Positions 1 to 9,678 of a DNA stretch of 64,000 nucleotides are shown piece after piece. Under the pieces are notes generated by a model. It did not search any database and was not told the DNA's origin. It saw only the letters and a list, made by a program, of their open reading frames with translations. How positions within the stretch are numbered: position 1 is the stretch's first letter; each line of letters opens with the position of its first letter. A program made the translations under genes and the position numbers. This stretch comes from a bacterium (GTDB lineage: Bacteria; Verrucomicrobiota; Verrucomicrobiia; Limisphaerales; UBA8199), in NCBI GenBank assembly GCA_021784555.1, contig JAJYHY010000002.1, positions 17,604 through 81,603 of the forward strand, in the 5' to 3' direction.

Positions 1-22
1 CCTCCAGGGTAGGCTGGAGGAT

Positions 23-556
23 ATGGGCAAGGCATCACGAATTAGAGCTCAACGACGGCTGCGGCACGGCGGCGAAACAGCTCTGCTGCAGCGCGTACGA
101 AACCTGGGCCTTGCGCCGGAGGTGCGGGTGCTCAAAGACCCGGCTGGTTTGGAGAAGATGTCGGAGGTCATCGAGGAGTTCGCCGGGCCACTGCTGGAGC
201 ACTGTTCCCGAATGGACCAACGGCGCGGGGCCATTGGGCTGGCAGTAACGGCTTGGAACCTGAGCCTCTTGCCGGACGAGGAGCGCGAGAAGGAGTTGAG
301 CCAGCACATACTCCCGAAGACCGGGCCGGAGATGAAAGACATCCTCACGACGATGGTCAAGCGCAAGCAGGCTCTTTATCGGGACATCCAGCGATTAATC
401 CTCGATTACGAAATCACCGACAAGGGAAAGGACGCCTTGCGCCTGACCGTCATCTCCGCTGTTCCCCGCGACAAGATCCCGGCCGACCAACTTGACGGCA
501 TTCCGAGCCAGCCAGGCCGCGACTTGCAGCGTGGTCGTGAGCAACGCGGCCGGTAG
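23..556 (+). CDS. hypothetical protein
   Basis: 177-aa ORF with helical, charged composition; no family recognised; antisense ORFs in the same place look spurious. Confidence 0.5.
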   Translation: MGKASRIRAQRRLRHGGETALLQRVRNLGLAPEVRVLKDPAGLEKMSEVIEEFAGPLLEHCSRMDQRRGAIGLAVTAWNLSLLPDEEREKELSQHILPKTGPEMKDILTTMVKRKQALYRDIQRLILDYEITDKGKDALRLTVISAVPRDKIPADQLDGIPSQPGRDLQRGREQRGR

Positions 557-617
557 CGTCATCAGAGATGCGCACCGAAGGCGGGGTGCTGAAAAAGACC
601 TGTCGTGCAGGTCACTG

Positions 618-2204
618 TCACTGCAACTTCACGGGGATGCCCATCGTCTGGGAGAAAAGGCGGGAGAGGGTCTCCCCAGTGCGCTCGCCGGCAACATTCT
701 GGCCGAACTGGATCGTCGCCGATACGTCAAAGCTGTGGATCATCCGGCAGTAGGCCCCGTTCACCATCACCCCCAGCAATTCTCCGTGTTCGCTGAAAAC
801 CAAGTCGCCTCGCGACGGGTTGAATTTGCCAAACAGGCCTTTGATGAAGCTCCGGTCCAGCTTCAAGTATCCGGGTGTCGAGGTGTCCATTTGAAAGTTG
901 CATTCCCCATAATAACTTTCTCGCGCCCCCACCAGCACGGCTTGCTGGAACCGGAACGGGTCCGACGAAATTGTATAGACTTTGCACCCCAACTCTTGCG
1001 CTTCTTCCTTGGTTACCGGAATCAGCACCACACGCGGGTCCGGCCACGCAAACGACACGGAGCGGATGGGGACGGCGCGCGTCTTGCCCTCCAGCATTCC
1101 ACTCAGCCCATCCCAATCCCGGCCCGGGCTGGAGAAAGCCAAGGGCGTATCCTGGACGTGGCACAAGGCGAACGTCCGGGTGCCGTCAGTCACGAGAATC
1201 GTCTCGGTGGTTCGCCGTTTGTTCGAGCCCAAAAACCCGTTGCGGACGGCATGAAATGCGGCTTCGACCCGGTTGGAAAGGAAATCGCTGAAGATGGTGT
1301 TGGGAACCAGCGGCGTGTTTTGATGAATCTCCTTGGCCAACTCGCCGGAATTGGTCGCCAGGACTTTGACCCCCTGGGCTAATTGTTCCGCATGGTGAGC
1401 CAGTTGCGCGTTCTGTTTCCGTTGCGACTGCACCTCAGTTTGCATCTGGGCGACCTGCTGAGTGGCGGCTTGCGTCTGGGTCTCGGCGACCAGGAGCTTG
1501 CCGGTCAATTGCTCCTTCTCGGCCTGCACCACGGTGTTGCTGTCCGCCAGGTACGTGATCTGCCGTTGGAGGTCGGCGGCCTTGGCAACCTGCCTCTGGA
1601 CCTCATTTTTCATGGCGGAGAGTTTCTCCTTGGAGATGACATCCTGGATGTTGGCCTGGTGCAGTCTCTCGTTCAAGGCATCCAGCCGTTGTTGCGCGGA
1701 GACGTACTGATGTTCCAGGTAGCCTCGCTGTTCCTGAAGCTGCTGGGCCTCCGCATTCTGCGTGTTCAGCCCCTGCTTCAGGGTCTCAACCAGCCGTTCA
1801 CGTTCCACCAGCAAGGCTTCTCTTTGACTGGCCTCACGCCGTGCCTCGACCAGGAGGGCCTGTTTCTGACTGGCCTCTTGCTGAGCTTGGGCGAGCAGGG
1901 CCTGGTTGCGGCTAGCCTCCTCTTCGGCCTTGGCGAGCAGGGCCTGGTTGTTGCTGGCGGCCTCTTTGGCCTTGGCCAACTCCCGCAGGAGGGCCTGTTG
2001 GCCTTTTTGTTGCTCGTTCAAGGCCTGACGCATCACGGCGGCCAAGTCGTTCCTGCCGCTGTTCGTTTCGGTAGTTTGCGGCTCCAGCCTGCCCACGCGT
2101 TCAGTATCGGCGGGATTGCGAATCCGGTTGATATCGACGTTGGAAAACGCCAACAGGCTCAGCAACAGGAAGTCGCACATGACGATTAGGATGCTCCGGT
2201 TCAT
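618..2204 (-). CDS. membrane-anchored coiled-coil protein, possible degenerate trypsin-like C-terminal domain
   Basis: N-terminal TM (MNRSILIVMCDFLLLSLLAFSNV), long coiled coil with 14-aa repeats, C-terminal GDLVFSEHGELLGVMVNG; overlaps the upstream gene by 4 nt. Confidence 0.75.
   Translation of the reverse strand: MNRSILIVMCDFLLLSLLAFSNVDINRIRNPADTERVGRLEPQTTETNSGRNDLAAVMRQALNEQQKGQQALLRELAKAKEAASNNQALLAKAEEEASRNQALLAQAQQEASQKQALLVEARREASQREALLVERERLVETLKQGLNTQNAEAQQLQEQRGYLEHQYVSAQQRLDALNERLHQANIQDVISKEKLSAMKNEVQRQVAKAADLQRQITYLADSNTVVQAEKEQLTGKLLVAETQTQAATQQVAQMQTEVQSQRKQNAQLAHHAEQLAQGVKVLATNSGELAKEIHQNTPLVPNTIFSDFLSNRVEAAFHAVRNGFLGSNKRRTTETILVTDGTRTFALCHVQDTPLAFSSPGRDWDGLSGMLEGKTRAVPIRSVSFAWPDPRVVLIPVTKEEAQELGCKVYTISSDPFRFQQAVLVGARESYYGECNFQMDTSTPGYLKLDRSFIKGLFGKFNPSRGDLVFSEHGELLGVMVNGAYCRMIHSFDVSATIQFGQNVAGERTGETLSRLFSQTMGIPVKLQ
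1791..1958 (-). repeat. four tandem 42-bp / 14-aa coding repeats (ASxxQALLxxAxxE)
   Basis: ASNNQALLAKAEEE / ASRNQALLAQAQQE / ASQKQALLVEARRE / ASQREALLVERERL. Confidence 0.85.
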
Positions 2205-3913
2205 GAGGAAGCAGCGAGCCCCGAGGTGGTCACCGGCGCCGCGGTCTCGGCGGAATTGGCTTCCGCCTCCAGCAGCAACCGCCGCCGCAGTGGGCGCACG
2301 TTGAATATCTTGAGAACGGCCACGAAGATGATGCCGAAGGAAGTCGAGGAATAGGCCGCCATCAAGCTCAGCGTAATAATGCGAAACGACACCAATATGA
2401 GGCAGATAATCGTTCCCACAAAGCCGAGGTAAAGGCCGGCATCGAACAGGTTCTCCTCGTTTTCGAGGAGCTTGAGTTTGACACGCGCCACGACGCGCTG
2501 GCGCCGGATTTCCGCCAGCTTAATCATGCAGGCGGTGTAGATGAGCCCCTGCAGGACAAAAAACAGGAGCAGCGTTAAGAGACTGTATAATTGGTCATTC
2601 ATATTCAAGGTATGAGGGCCGGATTTTCCCATCGGGGCCGTTAGCGTTGCCAAGGACAAGCGCAGCCGGAACGGCAGTATGGCTCTCTGGCTTTGCTGAG
2701 CGAGAAACGGCTCGCTCAGCAGCAGTACCACCAACAGGAAACCGAACGCAAACAAAACTTCGCGCGCGAGGTGGAAACCGCGCACCTGCAGCGGCGCCTC
2801 CAGAGGCGAAATAGGACGGCGCATGAAATGGCCCGCCGCGGCTATCCAGAAGCCGCCGGAAAAATAGAGCAACCACTTCAAACCCAGCGCCAGCCAGGGC
2901 ATGCGCCAGGAGTAATCCACCGCGACGGTCGCAAACTGCGCAAAGGGCGTGTACTGTGTTAGCCGGTTCCAAAACGGCGCCGGATGCGGACGTTTCTCCC
3001 CCGCCACCATCGCCTTGAGCGCCCCGGCGCCCAACCGCGCGCTTTGGGCCAGGTCGTTGAAGCCCGTTTTGCTGTATCTCATCAAGTAGTTCCCGACGGC
3101 CGCCGGCTCGCCGGAAAGGCGCACCGTGGCGAACAGCAGCGGCAGTTGCTTGCCGGCATTGCGGACGCGATCCGCCAGCACACGCAGAGTCTGGGGACTC
3201 TCAATCTGGCTGACAAACACCACCAGTTGGTCCCAATTGAACCGCTGGCCCAACGACATCAAATCCAGCAGCAGTTGCTCGAGCGGCTGCGATCCCTTGC
3301 CGGCGTTTGCCTCCGCGGCCATTTCCGCAATCGCGGGGCTGAATCCAAGCCGACCCTGCTCCAGCAGCAGACCGCAAAGCGAGACCGCGGTGTCCAGGGC
3401 CTGGCCGGAGGCCGATGGCGAGGGAGAAAAGATAACCGTGTTAGTCAACAGCCGGCATCCCAGCAGCGCTTGCACACTGGCCTGGCGCGAGGTCGATAAG
3501 AACTCCAGCACCTTCGCCCGGCTTGAGTCGCGCACCAAAAAATCGGTTATCGGCTTGGTCCCAGCCGTCGCGGCGTCGTCATTCGTCCCAAAGAGACGGT
3601 CCAACAGCGGCGCCGCGCCGCCCCAACGCAATAGCTCCGGCTGCTCCATCGCCAGGTTCCCAACCGCAAGGCCCAGTTTCCGCGTCCCCGCGAGGTGTTG
3701 CTGTCGGGCGACTTCAAGGCACATCTCCGCCGCGCCCAATTGCTGTTCCTTGACCAGTGTCAAGCCCTCATCCACAATCGAAGGCGAACCCCTCCCCGCG
3801 ACGCTCAGCACCGTATCATCAATGGCCCGCAGGTGGGCCGGCATCAGCAGGCCACACACGAGCATCGCCAAACCGAGCAAGGCACACAGCGTAAACAAAA
3901 ACCAGCGACTCAT
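2201..3913 (-). CDS. multi-TM membrane protein, hypothetical
   Basis: 570-aa ORF with an N-terminal signal/TM and several C-terminal TM segments; overlaps the coiled-coil gene downstream. Confidence 0.7.
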   Translation of the reverse strand: MSRWFLFTLCALLGLAMLVCGLLMPAHLRAIDDTVLSVAGRGSPSIVDEGLTLVKEQQLGAAEMCLEVARQQHLAGTRKLGLAVGNLAMEQPELLRWGGAAPLLDRLFGTNDDAATAGTKPITDFLVRDSSRAKVLEFLSTSRQASVQALLGCRLLTNTVIFSPSPSASGQALDTAVSLCGLLLEQGRLGFSPAIAEMAAEANAGKGSQPLEQLLLDLMSLGQRFNWDQLVVFVSQIESPQTLRVLADRVRNAGKQLPLLFATVRLSGEPAAVGNYLMRYSKTGFNDLAQSARLGAGALKAMVAGEKRPHPAPFWNRLTQYTPFAQFATVAVDYSWRMPWLALGLKWLLYFSGGFWIAAAGHFMRRPISPLEAPLQVRGFHLAREVLFAFGFLLVVLLLSEPFLAQQSQRAILPFRLRLSLATLTAPMGKSGPHTLNMNDQLYSLLTLLLFFVLQGLIYTACMIKLAEIRRQRVVARVKLKLLENEENLFDAGLYLGFVGTIICLILVSFRIITLSLMAAYSSTSFGIIFVAVLKIFNVRPLRRRLLLEAEANSAETAAPVTTSGLAASS

Positions 3914-4063
3914 CGCGAATACACGCTCACTATCCTAAAACCCGGTACAATACAGGAAACTCAGGCCGGCGAAAGCTTAAATTTCGCGAGAAGGGTTTAC
4001 ATCCTTTGGGCCGCTTTTGGGAGTTGCTTCCTGGCGTGAATGCTGTTTTCTAGTGAGGGTGAA

Positions 4064-5302
4064 ATGCATTCTCCACTCCTGTTCGCAATGGCGATGAGCG
4101 CCGCGCTCGTTTCCAGGTCGGCTGCCGCCTTCAGCGTCGGGGTCAGTCCCGCACCTTCTTCCGCCACTGCGCCCTCCATCGTCGCGGAAAGGGCGAGGAC
4201 TGACCCAAACGCCTCATCCCGAACCTCTATGCGAGTCTATATTGGCACTTATACCGGCCCGAAGAGCCGGGGCATCTACATTGCGGCCTTCAATTTAGTG
4301 AGCGGCAGGCTCGGTAGGCCAACGCTTGCCGCCAGTACACCCAGCCCAAGCTTTCTCGCCCTCCATCCCAAGCTGCCCGTGCTTTATGCCGTGGGAGAGA
4401 CGAGCCAACTCGGCCCGAACAAGGAAGGAGCGGTCAGCGCCTTCCGCATTGAGGCGCAATCGGGAGAGTTGACGTTTCTGAACCGGGAACCGTCGGGAGG
4501 CCGGGGCCCCTGCCACCTCTCGGTGGATAGCGGCGGGAAATGGGTGTTGGTGGCCAACTACAGCAGCGGGAGCATCGCCGTCCTGCCGGTGGAGCCTGAC
4601 GGCAGACTCGGAGCGGCTCGCACGATTATGCAGCATCACGGATCGAGTGTGAACGCGAAGCGCCAGGCCGGCGCTCACGCGCACTTCATCACAACCGATC
4701 CGTCCGATTCCTTCGTGCTGGCCTGCGACCTGGGCCTGGACAAAGTCCTGGTTTATCGCTTCGACAGATTGACCGGGGCGCTCACGCCGAATATTCCGGG
4801 GGCGGCGGTGCTGGAGGCGGGGTCCGGCCCGCGGCACCTGGCGTTCCGTCCCGACGGGCGGCGGGTCTATGTCGTGAGCGAGATGGCAAGCACCGTAACG
4901 GCCTTTGACTATGACCCGGAGCGGGGCGCGCTTCATCAGTTCCAAACCGTCTCGACCATCCCGCGCGATTTCGGCGGTGACAATATCGCCGCCGAGGTCG
5001 CGGTTCATCCGTCAGGCAAATTCCTTTACGCCTCCAACCGCGGCCACGATACCATCGCGGTGTTCCGCATCGACCCGGCAACTGGCATGCTGACGCCGGT
5101 CGAATACCAATCGAGCTGGGGAAAGACGCCGCGCCATTTCGCTATCGACCCGACGGGCCGTTGGCTCCTGGCCGCCAATCAGGACTCGGATCGGATCGTC
5201 GTGTTCCGCATCAACCAGAGGAGCGGCCGCCTGCGCCCGACCGGCCAGGTGGTGGACGTGGGCGCGCCCGCGTGTGTTCTGTTTAGCGCGCCGAAGCTCT
5301 GA
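4064..5302 (+). CDS. 6-phosphogluconolactonase-like (lactonase, 7-bladed beta-propeller) with signal-peptide-like N-terminus
   Basis: MRVYIGTYTGPKSRGIYIAAFN...GPRHLAFRPDGRRVYVVSEM...TPRHFAIDPTGRWLLAANQDSD; the N-terminal segment contains palindromic repeat A copy 1. Confidence 0.85.
   Translation: MHSPLLFAMAMSAALVSRSAAAFSVGVSPAPSSATAPSIVAERARTDPNASSRTSMRVYIGTYTGPKSRGIYIAAFNLVSGRLGRPTLAASTPSPSFLALHPKLPVLYAVGETSQLGPNKEGAVSAFRIEAQSGELTFLNREPSGGRGPCHLSVDSGGKWVLVANYSSGSIAVLPVEPDGRLGAARTIMQHHGSSVNAKRQAGAHAHFITTDPSDSFVLACDLGLDKVLVYRFDRLTGALTPNIPGAAVLEAGSGPRHLAFRPDGRRVYVVSEMASTVTAFDYDPERGALHQFQTVSTIPRDFGGDNIAAEVAVHPSGKFLYASNRGHDTIAVFRIDPATGMLTPVEYQSSWGKTPRHFAIDPTGRWLLAANQDSDRIVVFRINQRSGRLRPTGQVVDVGAPACVLFSAPKL
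4137..4207 (+). repeat. palindromic repeat family A, copy 1 (inside CDS)
   Basis: TCGGGGTCAGTCCC...CGCGGAAAGGGCGAGGACTGACCC; 65 nt from GTCAG to GACCC, same as the other copies. Confidence 0.8.
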
Positions 5303-5505
5303 AAGCACGTCCTCAGCAGGTCGAGGGTGCGTAATGTCCCCCTCAGGTTAATTGAGAATCGAGAATGAAGTATTGAGGATTGGAAATTGATGGCAAAACG
5401 GGAGCGTTATGACACTGAGAGAACTGGATCAGCTTACAATCAAGGCCCTGATTTGTAGCGATCAACTCCTTGACGCCACCCGCCCGTTCAGGCCAGAGTC
5501 AGGGC

Positions 5506-6117
5506 ATGTACAAGATTATCGGAGCGGATGGAAAGGAGTACGGCCCGGTAACCGCGGACCAACTGCGTCAATGGATAGCCGAGGGCCGGGCAAATGCGCA
5601 GACGAAGGTGCTGCCGGATGGAGCCACGGAATGGATGGCTCTATCGGAGGTTGCTGAGTTCGCATCCTCTTTCCCCGCCAGCCCTCCGCCGCCGGTTCCG
5701 GAGTTGCCGCCCCAAAACGCGGCGGCAGTGGAGCAGGTGAGCGGGCCGGCGATCGGGCTGATGGCGGCGGCGGTGCTGGGATTCCTGGGCCAGGTAACGG
5801 GCATTCTTGTCCGGATGGCGGGCTTTTCGATGTGGCGCTCGGGCTACGGGATGATGCCACGCGGCATGCCCAACTGGGCAATGTTCATGTCGGGCACGCT
5901 TGGCTTCGCGCTGGGCCTGGTCGCCCTGGGCATGAGCGTTCTGGTCTTCGCCGCGGGGCTCCAGATGAAGCAGTTGCGCAATTACGGGCTGGCCATGGCC
6001 GGCAGCATTGCCGCCATGGTCCCCTGCGTTTCACCTTGTTGCTGGATCGGCCTGCCGATTGGGATTTGGGCGCTGGTCGTCCTGAGCAAGCCGGAGATAA
6101 AAGGCGCGTTCCATTGA
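5506..6117 (+). CDS. GYF_2 (DUF4339) domain membrane protein
   Basis: MYKIIGADGKEYGPVTADQLRQWIAEGRANAQTKVLPDGATEWMAL followed by TM segments. Confidence 0.8.
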   Translation: MYKIIGADGKEYGPVTADQLRQWIAEGRANAQTKVLPDGATEWMALSEVAEFASSFPASPPPPVPELPPQNAAAVEQVSGPAIGLMAAAVLGFLGQVTGILVRMAGFSMWRSGYGMMPRGMPNWAMFMSGTLGFALGLVALGMSVLVFAAGLQMKQLRNYGLAMAGSIAAMVPCVSPCCWIGLPIGIWALVVLSKPEIKGAFH

Positions 6118-6130
6118 GAGGGGAGGGGCG

Positions 6131-6580
6131 ATGAACGCCAGCAAATGCCGGACGCCTCCACGGATCGGAGACGCGCCCTCTGAAAGTATCCTCTTTTTCA
6201 TTGCCCTGGGGATGCTGGGGGCGGGCGCGGTTCTGATGCTGTTCTTGTATAATCCCGCCAAATTCGGGTTTTATCCTGAGTGCTATCTTTATCGGACCAC
6301 GGGCTTGTTATGTCCAGGCTGCGGTTCGCTGCGGGCGATGTATCAACTGTTCCACGGCCATTTGCTCACGGCGCTGCACGACAACATCCTCTTGGTGTGT
6401 TCACTCCCGCTGCTGATTTGGGGGACGGCGCGTTACATCGTGGCCCGGCTCAGAAACCTGCCCGCGCCCTTTGCCGTGCGCCCCTGGCTGGTCTGGTCCG
6501 CCGTAGGGGTGATGGTGGTGTTTGGAATCGTCCGCAATCTGCCGCTCGGACGCGCCATGGGATTGGCGCCTTACCCCTGA
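6131..6580 (+). CDS. DUF2752 domain-containing protein
   Basis: CYLYRTTGLLCPGCGSLRAMYQLFHGHLLTALHDN motif plus TMs. Confidence 0.85.
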   Translation: MNASKCRTPPRIGDAPSESILFFIALGMLGAGAVLMLFLYNPAKFGFYPECYLYRTTGLLCPGCGSLRAMYQLFHGHLLTALHDNILLVCSLPLLIWGTARYIVARLRNLPAPFAVRPWLVWSAVGVMVVFGIVRNLPLGRAMGLAPYP

Positions 6581-6713
6581 CACCGCGGCCAGTGACAAGG
6601 CCAAGTACCTGAGAGCCGACAGGGAAACGCCCAGGGCATAGCAGCGCATGATCTACCCGGCCGAGAATGAGCGGGGCCTTGACCTGGCGCAAGCCGGGGG
6701 CCATGCTTGCTTC

Positions 6714-6941
6714 GTGAAAACGATCTCACTTGATGAGGCAGAACGTCATTTCAGGGCGGTGTGTGAGGACGCGTTTTCCGGAGAAGTTATTCGGCTCAGG
6801 ATGGCGGATGGCTCGCTCCTGGAGTTGACTCACATAGGGGCGGGGGAATCAGGCATCCTCTCCGATGAGGAGCTTAATCGGTGCTATGAGGAAAGCGACT
6901 GGGCCGCTTTTGAGAGCCGGTGCGCCGCCGCCAGCCATTAG
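6714..6941 (+). CDS. small hypothetical protein (weakly antitoxin/Phd-like)
   Basis: VKTISLDEAERHFRAVCEDAFSGEVIRLRMADGSLLELT; GTG start proposed inside the longer ORF 6648..6941. Confidence 0.45.
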   Translation: MKTISLDEAERHFRAVCEDAFSGEVIRLRMADGSLLELTHIGAGESGILSDEELNRCYEESDWAAFESRCAAASH

Positions 6942-7089
6942 CCGTGGCGCCCTGGGAGATATGGACTTACGATTTCCCCGTTGAGGGAGCACATCCCTTT
7001 CGAGTTTTAGCAACTCTGCTCCTTCAACCGAGAGTCCCCCACTTCCGGCGTGACAACACGCGCCTTGCGTGGAACATTCTCGGACTTTT

Positions 7090-7824
7090 ATGAGAGTATT
7101 GAAGATAAGCAGCGTGCTGATGCTGGCGGCGGGCCTTTTGGTTGCCTGCGGGCAGAACGGCAAAAAGGAAGCCACAGAGACGGCGCCAGACACGAGCGCC
7201 ACGGTTGGGGAGCAATCGACAAATTCCTCCGGCAGCACCGGCACGGAGGATTCGCAAAACGCATTGAGCGGGACGAACGAGGTGGCGGTGATCAAGACCG
7301 GCATGGGCGAGATGGTGGTCGGCTTTTGGCCGGACGTGGCCCCGAACACGGTGGCGAATTTCAAGAAACTGGCCCGCCAAGGCTTCTATGACGGCACCTG
7401 CTTCCATCGTGTCGTCAAGGGCTTTATGATCCAGGGTGGCGACCCGTTGACCAAAGACCCCTCCAAAGAGGCCGAGTGGGGGACCGGCGGCCCCGGCTAC
7501 CACATCGATGCTGAGTTTAGCCACCGGCATCACGCGCGCGGCGTCATCTCCATGGCGCGCAACGGCGACCCCCGCGAACAGTACGGACAGCCGCCTCGCC
7601 CGCAATTCGCCAACAGCGCTGGCTCGCAATTTTTTATCTGCCAGGCCGATGACGGCTTTCTGGATGGGAAATATACCGACTTCGGCAAACTGATAAAGGG
7701 TTACGATGTTTTGGATAAGATCGCCAATGTGCCGGTCCGCCCCGTGGGCGGCGAGAACAGCCGGCCCATCAAGCGCGTGGATGTGATCAGCATCCGTATT
7801 GTCCCGGCCAACCAGGTGAAATGA
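7090..7824 (+). CDS. cyclophilin-type peptidyl-prolyl cis-trans isomerase, lipoprotein
   Basis: lipobox LLVAC near the N-terminus; FYDGTCFHRVVKGFMIQGGDPL...NSAGSQFFICQADDGFLDGKYTDFGKLIKG. Confidence 0.93.
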   Translation: MRVLKISSVLMLAAGLLVACGQNGKKEATETAPDTSATVGEQSTNSSGSTGTEDSQNALSGTNEVAVIKTGMGEMVVGFWPDVAPNTVANFKKLARQGFYDGTCFHRVVKGFMIQGGDPLTKDPSKEAEWGTGGPGYHIDAEFSHRHHARGVISMARNGDPREQYGQPPRPQFANSAGSQFFICQADDGFLDGKYTDFGKLIKGYDVLDKIANVPVRPVGGENSRPIKRVDVISIRIVPANQVK

Positions 7825-8351
7825 CTCCCTCCAACCAAGGAACAATCATGAGTGAGGTGGCAATAATTCAAACGAGTGAGGGCGAGATGGTGGTGGAATT
7901 CTGGCCGGAGGTGGCGCCCAAGACGGTCGAGAATTTCAAGAGGCTCGCGCAAGAGGGCTTTTACGACGGCACCTGTTTCCACCGGGTCATCCGCGATTTC
8001 ATGGTCCAGGGTGGCGACCCTTTGACCAAGGACCCGAGCCAGGAGGGATGCTGGGGCACGGGCGGACCCGGGTACCAGGTTAAAGCCGAGTTCAATGACC
8101 GGCACCATGATCGCGGCGTGCTTTCAATGGCCAGGTCCCAGGAACCGGATTCCGCTGGGAGCCAATTCTTCATTTGCCATGGCAACTCGCGGTTCCTCGA
8201 TCGCCAATACACCGCCTTTGGCAAGCTCATCAAGGGAGACGACGTGCTCGAAAAGATAGCCACCACCCCAACTCGCCCGCCGGACCGTCCGGTGAAGCGC
8301 GTGGTCGTAGAGAGCGTCAAAGTCAGCCCGGCGGAGACGGCGGGCGTCTAG
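7821..8351 (+). CDS. cyclophilin-type peptidyl-prolyl cis-trans isomerase
   Basis: FYDGTCFHRVIRDFMVQGGDPL...DSAGSQFFICHGNSRFLD; overlaps the upstream paralogue. Confidence 0.93.
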   Translation: MTPSNQGTIMSEVAIIQTSEGEMVVEFWPEVAPKTVENFKRLAQEGFYDGTCFHRVIRDFMVQGGDPLTKDPSQEGCWGTGGPGYQVKAEFNDRHHDRGVLSMARSQEPDSAGSQFFICHGNSRFLDRQYTAFGKLIKGDDVLEKIATTPTRPPDRPVKRVVVESVKVSPAETAGV

Positions 8352-8404
8352 CCCCTTGTCGAAGGACAGAGACAAACATGTTGTCGTTCCGATCAATTCC
8401 AATG

Positions 8405-8445
8405 ACCAATGATTAATGCTCAATTCTCAATGCTTAATGAGCGCT
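8405..8445. repeat. 7-nt-period AATGNNN array
   Basis: AATGACC AATGATT AATGCTC AATTCTC AATGCTT AATGAGC. Confidence 0.75.
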
Positions 8446-8464
8446 GTTCTCCGCAGGAGAACCT

Positions 8465-8539
8465 CACTTTCGCCGCGCCAGCGGCGAAAGTGCCTGGAGT
8501 CCTTGAATTTCAAGACATGTTGCAGAAAGGTCAAGTTTT
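8465..8539 (+). repeat. repeat family C copy 1 (12-bp stem hairpin plus conserved 43-nt tail)
   Basis: CACTTTCGCCGC-GCCA-GCGGCGAAAGTG, then gagtccttgaatttcaagacatgttgcagaaaggtcaagtttt; tail also found at 17291. Confidence 0.65.
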
Positions 8540-8587
8540 GCCGTTTGTGCGGAGAGGGCGAACCGGCCTCGGGTGTGACGCCAGCGG

Positions 8588-8665
8588 CATTTTTCATTGG
8601 GCATTGGGCATTCGCCATTATTCATTGGCGATGCCCAATGCCTAATGCCTCATGTGAAATGTTCA
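8588..8665. repeat. opposed AATG/CATT heptamer array with hairpin
   Basis: attgggcattgggcattcgccattattcattggcgatgcccaatgcctaatgcc. Confidence 0.65.
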
Positions 8666-8919
8666 ATGAGATGGAAAAGGTGCTCCGGGGCGCCTCGTTA
8701 GAGTTAGATCTGTGCCCCGCACACATGACCATTGAGGAACTCGCCGGTCTGCTGGCCGGCTTAGGGTGTCCGGTCGAGAAATCGACGGCTATGGCCGCCC
8801 AACTCGATAAGCGAGCCCGGCAGTTGGCGGAAGCCAAGGACCGCACCTATCAAGAGGCATTGGAGCACTTGCTTCGGCTCATGAGCCAGGGTTGGGCGGC
8901 CAAAGAACGAGGGTTTTGA
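8659..8919 (+). CDS. small hypothetical protein
   Basis: MFNEMEKVLRGASLELDLCPAHMTIEELAGLLAGLGCPVEKS...; the upstream part of the listed ORF is repeat DNA. Confidence 0.5.
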   Translation: MFNEMEKVLRGASLELDLCPAHMTIEELAGLLAGLGCPVEKSTAMAAQLDKRARQLAEAKDRTYQEALEHLLRLMSQGWAAKERGF

Positions 8920-8921
8920 AT

Positions 8922-9647
8922 ATGAGAGACGAAACGAAGGCGCTCAAAGAGCCGGGCGACTCCGGTGCCGAATCTGAATCACGAGGCGCCGCTCCGGAAG
9001 CGAACCCGGCCAAGATTGAGCCTTGGGAAACGGTCGGCTCGGAGCCGGCGGGCAATTTCCGAGTCTTCACCATCCGTTCGGATCGCCGCGTCTCGCCGCG
9101 AACGAAGCGGGTGCATGATTTCTACGTCATTGATTGTGTCGATTGGGTAAATGTCATCGCCACCACCGCCGCCGACGACCTGGTGATGGTGGAGCAGTAC
9201 CGGCACGGGTCAAACACGGTGGAACTGGAGATACCCGGGGGCATGATCGACCCTACCGACGCGTCGGCTGAGGTCGCCGGCGTCCGAGAACTCCGGGAAG
9301 AGACAGGCTATGAGGGCGAAAACGCTCGCATCCTCGGAGAGGTGTTTCCCAATCCGGCCATCATGAGCAACCGCTGTTTCACTATCCTGGTCGAGAACTG
9401 CGTCTGCCGCCACTCCATTCACCTCGATGACGGCGAGGACGTCCTGACCCGTCTGGTGCCTATTGCGGACATCCCGCGCCTGGTTGCCTCAGGCAAAATC
9501 CGCCACTCGCTCATCATCGCGGCGCTCTACCACTATGATCTTCGCCCTCATAACGTCGGGGTCAGTCCTGCACTTCTTTCCGCCACTCCACCTTCCCCTA
9601 CCGCGGAAAAAGTGAGGACTGACCCCGATGCCCAACTTCGGGCGTGA
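8922..9647 (+). CDS. NUDIX hydrolase (ADP-ribose pyrophosphatase-like)
   Basis: Nudix box GGMIDPTDASAEVAGVRELREETGYEG; C-terminus encoded by repeat A copy 2. Confidence 0.9.
   Translation: MRDETKALKEPGDSGAESESRGAAPEANPAKIEPWETVGSEPAGNFRVFTIRSDRRVSPRTKRVHDFYVIDCVDWVNVIATTAADDLVMVEQYRHGSNTVELEIPGGMIDPTDASAEVAGVRELREETGYEGENARILGEVFPNPAIMSNRCFTILVENCVCRHSIHLDDGEDVLTRLVPIADIPRLVASGKIRHSLIIAALYHYDLRPHNVGVSPALLSATPPSPTAEKVRTDPDAQLRA
9555..9628 (+). repeat. palindromic repeat family A, copy 2 (encodes C-terminus of NUDIX ORF)
   Basis: GTCGGGGTCAGTCCTGCACTTCTTTCCGC...CCGCGGAAAAAGTGAGGACTGACCCCGA. Confidence 0.9.
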
Positions 9648-9678
9648 CCCTATGGAGACGTTGTGACATGTTTCCGGT

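Noticed and set aside
727-1382. ORFs antisense to the coiled-coil gene (492..1382, 875..1291, 727..1164)
   Set aside because: High-GC shadow ORFs overlapping a well-supported gene
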